Below the pieces are notes generated by a model. The model saw only the letters and a program-made list of their open reading frames with translations, had not been told where the DNA came from and did not search any database. 64,000 nucleotides of DNA from positions 15,098 through 79,097 of the forward strand of contig JAVBSL010000042.1 of assembly GCA_031556725.1 (NCBI GenBank), read 5' to 3'. Source of the stretch: UBA935 sp031556725. Lineage in GTDB: Bacteria > Bacillota > Clostridia > Lachnospirales > Lachnospiraceae. A program made the position numbers and the translations under genes. Below, piece by piece: positions 8,768-17,365 of this stretch. Numbering within the stretch: the stretch's first letter is position 1; each line of letters opens with the position of its first letter.

Positions 8768-9727
8768 ATGAGAACAGTAGGATTCCCAATTGGTCATAAG
8801 GAAAATGAAATGCGCAGAGCATTGATCCCCAGCGATTTAAACAAGATTAAAAATGCAAGTATGCTTTATCTCGAACATGGATATGGAATGGTATTGGGTT
8901 ATGCAGATAGTGAATACATTAGATATGGTGCGCATATAGCAACAAGAGAAGAAGTGCTTCAAAAAGATATCATCTGTGATCCTAAGGTCGGTGATGCTGA
9001 ATATTTGTCAGAACTGCATGAAGGACAGATAATATTTGGATGGGTTCATCTGGTACAGAATCGTGATATTACAGAATCGGTTTTAGGAAGCAGACTTACA
9101 GCCTATGTTTGGGAGGATATGTTTGACGAAGGACGTCATAGTTTCTGGAGAAATAATGAAATGGCTGGAGAAGCAGCCATCATGCATGCTTTTCAGTGCT
9201 ATGGTGAGATGCCCTACAATACAAAAGTAGCTCTAATAGGACGCGGAAATGTAGCAAGTGGTGCATTGCGGATTCTTACTTGCCTTGGCGCGGATGTTAC
9301 AGTATATACCAGACGTACAGAGAAACTTCTGCAAAAAGAGCTGGAAAAATACCATGTCATTGTTAATGCATTGCTTTGGGATAATAGCCGTAAAGACCAT
9401 GTGATTTATAAAAAAGATTTAAAGCGGATGCAGCCTAATGCACTTATTATTGATATCAGCTGTGATAGAGCAGGTGCCATAGAGTCCAGCATTCCGACGA
9501 CGGTTGAAAAACCAACCTATATGGTTGATGGTGTTGTACATTATGTAGTAGACCATACTCCAACCCTGTTCCATAAGACGGCATCAGTTGGCATTTCGGA
9601 AGAAGTCAGTAAATTTGTTGATGAACTGATCGAGGACAAACCTGGAGTTGTTTTAAAAAATGCTTTGGCAGTAAAAGACGGAATAATCATTGACCAGAGA
9701 ATTATGGATTTTCAAGGAAGAATTTAA
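8768..9727 (+). CDS. N5-(carboxyethyl)ornithine synthase-like dehydrogenase
   Basis: 319-residue protein of the alanine dehydrogenase / N5-(carboxyethyl)ornithine synthase group. The N-terminus GFPIGHKENEMRRALIPSDL has the Arg/Lys substrate-binding pattern of this group, the NAD(P) site is VALIGRGNVASGALRIL (about 156-172), and IIDISCDRAGAIESS is typical of the family. Characterised relatives reductively condense pyruvate with the side-chain amine of ornithine or lysine to give an N-(carboxyethyl) amino acid. Such amino acids are known as amide substituents of some bacterial polysaccharides. Placed between two polymer genes with a strong GGAGG site, it probably supplies an unusual amino acid for one of the operon's ATP-grasp ligases. 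The substrate itself is inferred. Confidence 0.75.
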   Translation: MRTVGFPIGHKENEMRRALIPSDLNKIKNASMLYLEHGYGMVLGYADSEYIRYGAHIATREEVLQKDIICDPKVGDAEYLSELHEGQIIFGWVHLVQNRDITESVLGSRLTAYVWEDMFDEGRHSFWRNNEMAGEAAIMHAFQCYGEMPYNTKVALIGRGNVASGALRILTCLGADVTVYTRRTEKLLQKELEKYHVIVNALLWDNSRKDHVIYKKDLKRMQPNALIIDISCDRAGAIESSIPTTVEKPTYMVDGVVHYVVDHTPTLFHKTASVGISEEVSKFVDELIEDKPGVVLKNALAVKDGIIIDQRIMDFQGRI

Positions 9728-9785
9728 TGGTTAGTTGCAGTATTTGAAGTGCGCATATTAACTATGAGAGAAGGAGTGGAATTAG

Positions 9786-11054
9786 ATGAAACCTTTGAAA
9801 ATTCATAGAAGAAACTTTACTGTAACAGCAGAACAAGCAGTTGAGATTGCCTTTATCTTATTTTTTAGCAATAGTTTTTTCAGAACTGTCCTTAACTGGA
9901 TTCTCCATTCCAATACCATGGCAAATATTATAAGTCTGAGCTTAATTTATAGTTTGGTTCTGCTTGCGTGTGTTGCTCATCCCTCAAAATATATAAAGGC
10001 GGATTTTATTATCCTGTATATATTTATACTGATATTTTTTCTTTCTACTATAACAATACATCCTGATTATACATACTATTATATACGATCAGAATATGGA
10101 GTATGGGATTATGTACTGATTCCTTATAAGGGGTTATATGCATATTTATTTGTTCGGCTGATAAACGACCCCCAGAAGATAAAACGAAATTTTAAAATCT
10201 CTGGTTGGATTATGTATCTGTATTTTGTATATTCCTTGCAGTATGCGTATAGAATGGGATTTTGGTATGGTGTTTCTGGAAGTAATGATCGTGTTAAGAT
10301 GAGTTATAGTGTTTTGTTTGGATATGAAGTGCTCTTTTTTGAGCTGATTTTTTTATATGCTGCTTTAAAAAACAAAAAAATTTCGGATATTGTTGCTTCG
10401 GTGATTGGTTTTATTTTAATTTTAGCAGGTGGATCAAGAGGACCGGTTCTTTTTATGGGAGTATTTATCGTCCTTTTTTTGATGCGGGAGTTAAAGCAAT
10501 CAAGAAAGAAAGCAATTTTTATGACAGCGACTGTTTTTGCAACGGCTTCACTGTATGCATTATATACTTCATTATTATCTTATTTGGCAGTAGTACTTGG
10601 TAAGATGGGTTTTTCATCTCGATTTATTGAATTGTTAGCTAATGGATCAGTGACGCAAGACAGCGGAAGAAATAGGATTTGGCTTGCAGCCATAAACATG
10701 ATTAAAGAAAAACCGTGGGGCTATGGCGCTATGGGATCACGAAAAATAATTTCTTCATACATTGTTGTTGGTTATCCACATTCAGTTATTCTGGAAATAC
10801 TGATAGACTTTGGAGTTGTTTTGGGTGGGATTCTTCTTATTTTCTATATAATTAATTCTATACGTATCATATTTAAATCAAAGTATAATGAATGGTGTGA
10901 TATATTTTTACCATTATTTTGTTGTTCATGTGCTTTACTAATTTCAATGACATATTGGTCATTTCCTTCTTTTTGGTCCTGCATAGCGATTGGTGTTAAC
11001 TGTTTTCAATGGCGTAAGAGGCGTTTTGTGAAAAAAAGAGTGATTAATACATAG
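9786..11054 (+). CDS. Wzy-like polysaccharide polymerase / O-antigen ligase family
   Basis: 422-residue integral membrane protein with about eleven hydrophobic segments and a large outside loop near residues 265-330, the usual layout of Wzy polymerases and O-antigen ligases. Useful landmarks are AGGSRGPVLFMGVF (Gly-Ser-Arg-Gly before a membrane helix) and the loop sequence DSGRNRIWLAAINMIKEKPW followed by GYPHSVILEILIDFG, both common in this superfamily. It would join flipped repeat units into a chain on the outer face of the membrane. AAGGAG precedes the ATG. It sits 16 bases before the flippase gene, as expected for a Wzx/Wzy system. Sequence is too variable in the family to predict the linkage. 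Confidence 0.8.
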   Translation: MKPLKIHRRNFTVTAEQAVEIAFILFFSNSFFRTVLNWILHSNTMANIISLSLIYSLVLLACVAHPSKYIKADFIILYIFILIFFLSTITIHPDYTYYYIRSEYGVWDYVLIPYKGLYAYLFVRLINDPQKIKRNFKISGWIMYLYFVYSLQYAYRMGFWYGVSGSNDRVKMSYSVLFGYEVLFFELIFLYAALKNKKISDIVASVIGFILILAGGSRGPVLFMGVFIVLFLMRELKQSRKKAIFMTATVFATASLYALYTSLLSYLAVVLGKMGFSSRFIELLANGSVTQDSGRNRIWLAAINMIKEKPWGYGAMGSRKIISSYIVVGYPHSVILEILIDFGVVLGGILLIFYIINSIRIIFKSKYNEWCDIFLPLFCCSCALLISMTYWSFPSFWSCIAIGVNCFQWRKRRFVKKRVINT

Positions 11055-11070
11055 CAGAGGAAGTAGTGGT

Positions 11071-12615
11071 ATGACGGAAACTAGAACTAGCAATGTAGTA
11101 AAAAACTCGGGCGCAACTATTCTATATGGACTTTTACGTGCACTTGCTCAGTTTACATTACGAACAGTTTTTATACATTTTTTGGGTGCTGAATATACTG
11201 CAATATCTAGCCTATTTACTGATATTCTTTCGGTTCTCTCGCTAATGGAGTTGGGAATGGGTTCGGCAATGCACTATGCATTGTATAAACCTTTTGAAGA
11301 AAAAGATAAAAAACGTATTTCTGCTTTGATGGATTTTTATAAAAAAGCTTACTCAATTATAGGAACGACAATTTTGTTTTTAGGTGCTGTATGTGTTCCG
11401 CTTTTAAAATATATTGTAAAAGACGTTCCTAATATAAAAGAAGATATTCGGTTGATTTTTTATTTGTATGTAGCTGCTACAGGTTGTTCTTATTTTGCGA
11501 TATATAAATCATCTTTGCTTAGAGCAGCTCAAAAATCAAGAGTAATTTCCAAAATTGAAATCATGGCTCAGATTATAGAGATTATTATAGAGATTATTTT
11601 GCTGGTTGTATTTAGAGAGTACATGGCATATTTGATTGTACATTTGTTATTTGTTGTAGGACAAAACTTCTACATTTCTCATTTGGCAGAACGCAAATAT
11701 GGAACGTTGCTGGCGGAGAAATCTGCTAAGCTTTCAAAGGATGAAATAAAGAAACTGTTTAAAGACGTTTATTCTCTAAGTATTTATAAGCTTTCTGCAG
11801 TTGTTCTTTATAGTACGGATAGCATTGTCATTTCTACCTTCGTTGGAACTGTATGGGTTGCTTTGGTTGGAAACTACTCTCTGATTATTAACAGTATCCG
11901 GAATGCTCTTGACAGCGTTTTACAAGTTTCGAAGCCGAGCGTTGGCAATCTTGCTGTGACATCTACAGCAGAACGACAAGAAGAAGTATTTCTGAAAATA
12001 AATTTTATTACGTTTTGGGGTACATGCTTTTGCTGCTGCTGTTTTTGCTCGTTATTAACTCCATTTGTGGGAAGGGTTTGGCTTGGAGAAAAATATGTAC
12101 TCGATAATGCTATTATTTTTGCATTAACATTAAATTTCTTCTGCCATGTTATGGCTTTTCCACAAGATTTATTTCGAGCAGGAAATGGTCTTTTCGTTCA
12201 AGGAAGATATCGTCCGCTTGTAATGTCAATTTTGAATATTGTATTGAGCATTCTTCTGGTAAAATATATCGGTATACTGGGTGTATTGCTAGCGACATGT
12301 ATTTCAAGACTGCTGACTCAGGTTTGGTTTGACCCGTATCTGATTTATAAACATGTGTTTCATAAAAAACCATGGGGATTCTACTGGATATATGCCAAGA
12401 AGACCCTTGTTGTTTTAGGATGCTGTATTTTATCTTATTATATATCCACTTCATTTTTAATTAATAATCCTTATATTGATTTTTTATGTAAAGGCATAAT
12501 CGCAGCAAGTGTGCCTAATGTAATTTGCTTTGCTATATATAGGAATACTAGTGAGTTTATGTCTTTTACCAGGCTGTTGAAAAGATCTGTAAATAAGATG
12601 ATTAGGAGGAAGTGA
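11071..12615 (+). CDS. Wzx-like repeat-unit flippase (MOP superfamily)
   Basis: 514-residue protein with about fourteen membrane segments, matching the polysaccharide transporter branch of the MOP exporters. The N-terminus (KNSGATILYGLLRALAQFTL) and the AEYTAISSLFTDILSVLSLM segment are typical: a first amphipathic helix followed by a conserved GA(E/E)Y turn. It would flip undecaprenyl-linked repeat units to the outside. GAGGAAG precedes the ATG at 11071. The AGGAGG at the 3' end of this gene serves as the ribosome binding site of the next gene, which starts one base after the stop, so the two are tightly coupled. Confidence 0.85.
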   Translation: MTETRTSNVVKNSGATILYGLLRALAQFTLRTVFIHFLGAEYTAISSLFTDILSVLSLMELGMGSAMHYALYKPFEEKDKKRISALMDFYKKAYSIIGTTILFLGAVCVPLLKYIVKDVPNIKEDIRLIFYLYVAATGCSYFAIYKSSLLRAAQKSRVISKIEIMAQIIEIIIEIILLVVFREYMAYLIVHLLFVVGQNFYISHLAERKYGTLLAEKSAKLSKDEIKKLFKDVYSLSIYKLSAVVLYSTDSIVISTFVGTVWVALVGNYSLIINSIRNALDSVLQVSKPSVGNLAVTSTAERQEEVFLKINFITFWGTCFCCCCFCSLLTPFVGRVWLGEKYVLDNAIIFALTLNFFCHVMAFPQDLFRAGNGLFVQGRYRPLVMSILNIVLSILLVKYIGILGVLLATCISRLLTQVWFDPYLIYKHVFHKKPWGFYWIYAKKTLVVLGCCILSYYISTSFLINNPYIDFLCKGIIAASVPNVICFAIYRNTSEFMSFTRLLKRSVNKMIRRK

Positions 12616-12616
12616 T

Positions 12617-13777
12617 ATGAAACATAAATACCATTATGAGTTATATTATGACAGGATTTGGAAACTTCACCTTTGGGGGTACAATGTGAGAGATGTTCTT
12701 TTAATTCCACATAAGCTGATTAAGGCTGTAAGTGTTGCTCGATCCAATGTTACTTATTATCCAGAAAAGGAACGTAAGAACTTTTGTGAACGATTAGCCG
12801 ATAATATCGTATGGGTCTTTAAAAATTTGGAATCTAATTCTTATTATAACAGCTATGGATTAGATATAAAAAATTTCAGGAAGGCAGAAGATTTTATGCC
12901 TTTCCGAGAATTCAAGCTTCAAAGGGAAGGTGCACATTATCTATATCAGAACAAGTATAGATTCAGTGGACAGATTATCTTAAGAGATAAATATATCTTT
13001 AATTGTTATCTTGCAGAGGCTTTGGGAAAGCAATGTGTTCCAAAGTTGGTTGGTTTGATTTCAAATGGTCAGATTCATATTCACGATACGAAAGAGAATG
13101 TTTCCATAGAGCAGTTTTTACAAAAAGACAAACGATTTTTTTGCAAACTATTAGATGGAGAGTGTGCGGAAGGAGCATTTCTCATTGAAGTTAAGGATGG
13201 GAGAATCAGGAATGGAAATGTAGATATTACCATCGAGGAATTAAAGAATTCCATCGGCAATGCAACAATGATTGCGCAGGAAGTGATTGAACAGCATGAA
13301 GCTGTAAATAAAATTAACCCATTCTGTGTTAATACGATTCGAATTATCACGATCAGAGGAAACAGCGGCAATATTCATGTTTTTGCAGCCTCTATGCGTT
13401 TTGGTACAAAGAAGGACTCTTTTGTGGATAATAGGGCTGTTGGTGGTTCGGCTGTGGGTATTGATGAATATGGACGATTGAAAAAGTATGGATATCAGCA
13501 CAAACAATTTGGTTCTAGGATTGAAAAACATCCGGTGACTGAAATTGTCTTTGAAGGATACCAGCTTCCCTATTGGGACAAAATTGTGGCACTTGTAGAG
13601 AAGGCGCATAGGGCAGTAATCAATATTCAAAGTGTTGGGTGGGATGTAGCTATTACTCCAACAAACCCAATTTTAATTGAGGGTAATGATAACTGGGAAA
13701 TACAAAATCCTCAGGACTCACATGGGGGATTAAGGGAACGGTGGTATAAATTAATCAATGATGAGGAAGAAACGTGA
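12617..13777 (+). CDS. Sugar-transfer associated ATP-grasp protein (copy 2, divergent)
   Basis: 386 residues, the most divergent of three sugar-transfer associated ATP-grasp paralogues here. The hallmark region is present as NPFCVNTIRIITIRG (His-Pro/Lys-Ser of the usual motif replaced), then VDNRAVGGSAVGID and the metal-binding end SVGWDVAITPTNPILIEGN. The usual Lys-Pro of the ATP-binding strand appears as FLIEVKDGRI, so nucleotide binding may be altered. It begins one base after the flippase stop, and its own stop overlaps the start of the CapA-like gene. That places this protein in one translational unit with the flippase and the metallophosphatase, and suggests a role close to the export step. 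Reaction unknown. Confidence 0.8.
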   Translation: MKHKYHYELYYDRIWKLHLWGYNVRDVLLIPHKLIKAVSVARSNVTYYPEKERKNFCERLADNIVWVFKNLESNSYYNSYGLDIKNFRKAEDFMPFREFKLQREGAHYLYQNKYRFSGQIILRDKYIFNCYLAEALGKQCVPKLVGLISNGQIHIHDTKENVSIEQFLQKDKRFFCKLLDGECAEGAFLIEVKDGRIRNGNVDITIEELKNSIGNATMIAQEVIEQHEAVNKINPFCVNTIRIITIRGNSGNIHVFAASMRFGTKKDSFVDNRAVGGSAVGIDEYGRLKKYGYQHKQFGSRIEKHPVTEIVFEGYQLPYWDKIVALVEKAHRAVINIQSVGWDVAITPTNPILIEGNDNWEIQNPQDSHGGLRERWYKLINDEEET

Positions 13778-14982
13778 TGATAAAAGTTTCGTTTACTGGA
13801 GACATCATGTGCGAACATACTCGGTTGGCTTCGTATATGGTATCATCTGCTAAATATGATTTTTCGAGCATATTTAAAGGTATTAAGCATATTTTAACAG
13901 GCAGTGATTATACTGTTGTTAATCTTGAAACACCTTTTGCGGGAGAAGAGCATAAATATAGTTGGAAAGACTACCAGTTTAATACTCCTGATGAATTTGC
14001 AGAAGCGATGGTTCAGGCAGGAGTTGGCATGGCGGTAACTGCGAATAATCATGTGCTTGACCGAGGGATTTCTGGATTGGTGAGAACTCTGAATGTTCTG
14101 GATGATTTTCATATTGATCATACAGGGACGTTCAGGTCAAAAGAGGAAAACCATCCTTTTATCAAGGATATCAATGGCATCAAAATTGTATTCTTATCTT
14201 ATACATACGGTACAGAAGCCTGTTATAATGGAAACTATTTGAAGAAGAATGAGGATTACTACGTAAATATGACCAGGAAGCAGGAGCTTAGCAACCCAAT
14301 TAGGAGGTATCTATTAAGGTCAAGATCTATATTTGCAAAAGGTTTTAGGTTTATTTATAGGCATATAGATTCGAAGGGATCTTGCCGGCCGGTTGAAGAA
14401 CGAAGGGAACCAGAGAAAAAGCAATTGAAACACCTTTTTGGAGATTTATCATTCAGTAAAAAGCATGCTGACTTTACGGTAGTATGTTTACACAGCGGTG
14501 GTCAGTTTAGCGAGCGGCCGACTGATTATACAAAACGGATTTCGGCATTGTGCTTAAAAAACGGAGCAGATGCGGTTATTTGTAATCATGAACATTTAAT
14601 ACATGGCGCGGATTTTTTTGAAGATGGCAAGGTTATTACGTATTGTCTGGGAAATTTAACTAGTAATTATGGGATAGATAGGCAGCCGTTTGACAAAAAT
14701 GCAGAGTGCTCTGTGATCTTTCATATTTCATTGGATAAAAGCAACAATGGAATCAAGCCATTGTATTCCTTTTCTATTGTTTCTTCTGTTCGGGGTGCGG
14801 ATGGCCGCATTGAAACAGTGACTATGAAAGAGAGACTTGAACGGGCAGTTACTTCTGAAGAGCAGCAAAGGGTAATTTCTATTAATACGGAGTGTGTTAA
14901 TAAATTTCTGGGAACAAGTCTGAAAGGAGTTGTCCCACAAGAAGAATACAGTGTAGATGAAATATTATGTAGAGTTTTGTAA
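13777..14982 (+). CDS. CapA-family metallophosphatase-like protein
   Basis: 401 residues of the CapA/PgsA family, which has a calcineurin-like fold and is associated with poly-gamma-glutamate and polysaccharide capsules. Metal-binding style motifs are in order: FTGDIMCEHT, NLETPF, TANNHVLDRG, VCLHSGGQF and ICNHEHLIHGAD, plus YCLGNL near the end. Unlike classical CapA it has no N-terminal membrane anchor or signal peptide, so it may act in the cytoplasm. The ATG at 13777 overlaps the previous stop (TGATG) with GAGGA at 13763-13767; a GTG at 13774 is an alternative. It lies between two sugar-transfer ATP-grasp genes, an arrangement that recalls the ligase-plus-CapA pairing of poly-gamma-glutamate systems (inference). 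Confidence 0.8.
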   Translation: MIKVSFTGDIMCEHTRLASYMVSSAKYDFSSIFKGIKHILTGSDYTVVNLETPFAGEEHKYSWKDYQFNTPDEFAEAMVQAGVGMAVTANNHVLDRGISGLVRTLNVLDDFHIDHTGTFRSKEENHPFIKDINGIKIVFLSYTYGTEACYNGNYLKKNEDYYVNMTRKQELSNPIRRYLLRSRSIFAKGFRFIYRHIDSKGSCRPVEERREPEKKQLKHLFGDLSFSKKHADFTVVCLHSGGQFSERPTDYTKRISALCLKNGADAVICNHEHLIHGADFFEDGKVITYCLGNLTSNYGIDRQPFDKNAECSVIFHISLDKSNNGIKPLYSFSIVSSVRGADGRIETVTMKERLERAVTSEEQQRVISINTECVNKFLGTSLKGVVPQEEYSVDEILCRVL

Positions 14983-15020
14983 ATGCCTGATATTTCGTAT
15001 GGTGGAAGGGAAAATGAAAA

Positions 15021-16088
15021 ATGAACATAGTAGTGAGAAGATTCCTACAAAATAAGTATTTCGTGAAGGCAATATTAAAGGGTTATATTAAAACTAGAAA
15101 GGGCAATTCTCTTTATGAAGGATTCGATGAACGTTGCCGAAATGCATATCCTGTCAATACATATTCTCTTAATCAGAAAACAAAGGAGTCCCTCTTTGCG
15201 GAATGCATTTATTATCGATATAAATATGGAGTAAGTATTGTAGATTATTTTTTATACGAGTTTTATCGTTGTTCCGAAAGAGAAATTCGTACTTTTATGA
15301 CTGAAAGAAATCGTGTGGAACTTTTTCATTATGCTGATGAGGAGGCATATTTGCATATTTTTGGAAGTAAAAAGGATTTCTACACAGAATTCCACGATTA
15401 TATGCAAAAAGATTGTTTCTTCATTGATAAAACAACTGCCAAGGAGAATTTTGTTTCCTTTGCAGGAAAATATGAAAGTATAGTTATCAAACCAATAGAT
15501 GGACAAAGGGGAATAGGGGTTGAAGTATTATCGATTTCTAATCTGGAAGAAATGGATGCGGCATGGAAGAAATGTGAAGTCGGCGGTTTTCTTGCAGAAA
15601 AGGTAATAGAAGGATGCGATGATCTTCAGGCTTTTCATCCAAAGTCGTTGAATACGATTCGAGTTTCCACGGCAGTAACGAAAGGCGGAACACCTTATGT
15701 GATGGCCGCAACAATACGAACAGGTACAGGTAATCATAGTGTTGATAACGGTCATTCAGAAGGTGTGTATGCTGCAATTGATGTTAGAACCGGTATTATC
15801 TGTACAATTGGTTTTAATGCCAATGGCTATCGTTTTCCGCTTCATCCGGACTCAAAAAAAACATTTGCAGGTACACAAATTCCTAAATGGAACGAGTTGT
15901 GTGAACTATCAAGGAAAGTTGCAGTACAAATTCCACAGATGCGTTATATTGGATGGGATTGGGCATTAAATAGCAATTATGAATGGGTTCTTATTGAAGG
16001 AAATGAACCTGGTGGTATTGATGTGCATCAACATCCTGTTTTTACCGGACTTTTGGAATCATATAAAAAGGTGCTATATGCTGAATGA
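15021..16088 (+). CDS. Sugar-transfer associated ATP-grasp protein (copy 3)
   Basis: 355 residues with the clearest hallmark of the three paralogues: ATP-binding VIKPIDGQRGIGVEVL (about 156-171), FHPKSLNTIRVSTAV (about 206-220), HSVDNGHSEGVYAAIDVRTG, and the metal-binding end GWDWALNSNYEWVLIEGNEP followed by DVHQHP. The N-terminal 100 residues are helical and basic and lack a membrane anchor. GGAAGGG precedes the ATG. It is the last gene of the surface-polymer operon; a weak hairpin follows at 16158-16203 and the next gene is on the other strand. Likely an amide or ester ligase acting on a sugar acceptor; the substrate is unknown. Confidence 0.85.
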   Translation: MNIVVRRFLQNKYFVKAILKGYIKTRKGNSLYEGFDERCRNAYPVNTYSLNQKTKESLFAECIYYRYKYGVSIVDYFLYEFYRCSEREIRTFMTERNRVELFHYADEEAYLHIFGSKKDFYTEFHDYMQKDCFFIDKTTAKENFVSFAGKYESIVIKPIDGQRGIGVEVLSISNLEEMDAAWKKCEVGGFLAEKVIEGCDDLQAFHPKSLNTIRVSTAVTKGGTPYVMAATIRTGTGNHSVDNGHSEGVYAAIDVRTGIICTIGFNANGYRFPLHPDSKKTFAGTQIPKWNELCELSRKVAVQIPQMRYIGWDWALNSNYEWVLIEGNEPGGIDVHQHPVFTGLLESYKKVLYAE

Positions 16089-16157
16089 TAATAATGAACT
16101 GTTTATAGAAACTTTTGGAGTTTTACACTCCCTCAACTCCCACTGAAGATTTCAAGC

Positions 16158-16203
16158 AAGGTCTTCTATGTTAAAATATTAAAAGTCTCGAATAGAAGGC
16201 CTT
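16158..16203. terminator. Possible bidirectional terminator hairpin
   Basis: AAGGTCTTCTAT (16158-16169) can pair with ATAGAAGGCCTT (16192-16203) over 12 bp with one G-U pair and a 22-base AT-rich loop. It sits between the convergent ends of the last surface-polymer gene and the MORN-repeat gene, and its right arm touches the stop of the latter. There is no clear T-run on either strand, so termination is only probable. Confidence 0.4.
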
Positions 16204-17365
16204 ACTTACCCTTATATTCGCCATTCTTCCATACGCCGCATGCAATCACAGTATCCTTTTCGTCATATAGGATTCCATAGCCATCAGGCAAGTTGTTTAT
16301 AAACTGTCCAGCATAATAATCATTATTGGCATATTCCATCACACCATACCCATTATATTCCCATCCGGTCCATTCGCCGGCATAATAACTGATATCTGTT
16401 CTACTATAAAGCCAATAATTTGCTTGCTGATATAATTCTTTACATTTAGCTTCATCTATATATGAAAACTTTATTATACCCACAAATTGTCCACTATTAT
16501 ACCTTCCTATATACATGCACCTTTCAAATTCATAAACGCCATATCCCTCTTTTCTATTATTGTTAAACTGACCCCAGTAAATGTATGGATTGACATCATT
16601 GCTCCGATTATCAAACTTGCCCATGCCATCCCATTTAAAGTCCTTAACTTGACCGGCATAGCTGCTTCCATCTTTACACGAGATGACAGCATGTCCTGTA
16701 TAGTTACCATCTTTAAATTGCCCTGCATAGTACTCGCCGTTTTGAAATATTGCTAATGCATATCCGTGAATCAGATTTTCGCACCATTGTCCAGAAATAG
16801 TGGTTCCGCTATCATATCGAACAATACCATATCCGGTACGCATTTCATCTACATAATCACCGGCATAATACTCATTTTCTGGATATTCACTTATTTCATA
16901 GCCCTGTTCAATACTATAATCGAAGACTCCTAACCTTTTTTCCATAATTTTCATTATGAAATTTTCATTTGCAATGGTACTGGCTATATATGCCTGTTCC
17001 TTGGCCTGTTCTGCCTTGTCAACTTCGCTTCTCGTTGTCGCAATTATTAATTCAGCAGCATTTGATTCCTCTTCTGAAACCCTTTGTGCTTCCCTTGCTT
17101 TTTCAGCCGCCAAATTAGCTTGATTCTCAGCATCTGAAATATGTAATGACGAAATAAAACGATTAATCAAATTATGTGCATTGGTAATTATCACTGGACC
17201 GAAAAGTATAAATACAACGGAAAGAAAAGCGATTATCATTAAAGCTATTTTATTTACCTTTTTGCTTTTTTCCCGTGTAGTAATATATGTGGATATTAGT
17301 GCCGCCAAAACAGCTACTATACCAGGATAAACTAAGTTTAAATAAGTAACGTCATTATATTGCAT
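16202..17365 (-). CDS. Membrane-anchored MORN-repeat protein
   Basis: 387 residues in three parts. Two N-terminal membrane segments (about 10-30 and 40-62) come first. A heptad-like Ala/Glu-rich helix that looks like a coiled coil follows (about 78-140; NAAELIIATTRSEVDKAEQA). The rest, from about residue 160, is a run of some nine MORN-type beta repeats with the pattern Y-x-G-x-(W/F)-x-(N/D)-x(2)-x-x-G-Y-G, for example YYAGQFINNLPDGYG and YIGRYNSGQFVG. MORN repeats bind lipids or proteins and act as scaffolds; here the repeats should face the cytoplasm or the cell surface depending on membrane topology. The gene is alone on the - strand, AT-rich, and not obviously part of the polymer operon. 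Function unknown. Confidence 0.75.
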   Translation of the reverse strand: MQYNDVTYLNLVYPGIVAVLAALISTYITTREKSKKVNKIALMIIAFLSVVFILFGPVIITNAHNLINRFISSLHISDAENQANLAAEKAREAQRVSEEESNAAELIIATTRSEVDKAEQAKEQAYIASTIANENFIMKIMEKRLGVFDYSIEQGYEISEYPENEYYAGDYVDEMRTGYGIVRYDSGTTISGQWCENLIHGYALAIFQNGEYYAGQFKDGNYTGHAVISCKDGSSYAGQVKDFKWDGMGKFDNRSNDVNPYIYWGQFNNNRKEGYGVYEFERCMYIGRYNSGQFVGIIKFSYIDEAKCKELYQQANYWLYSRTDISYYAGEWTGWEYNGYGVMEYANNDYYAGQFINNLPDGYGILYDEKDTVIACGVWKNGEYKGK

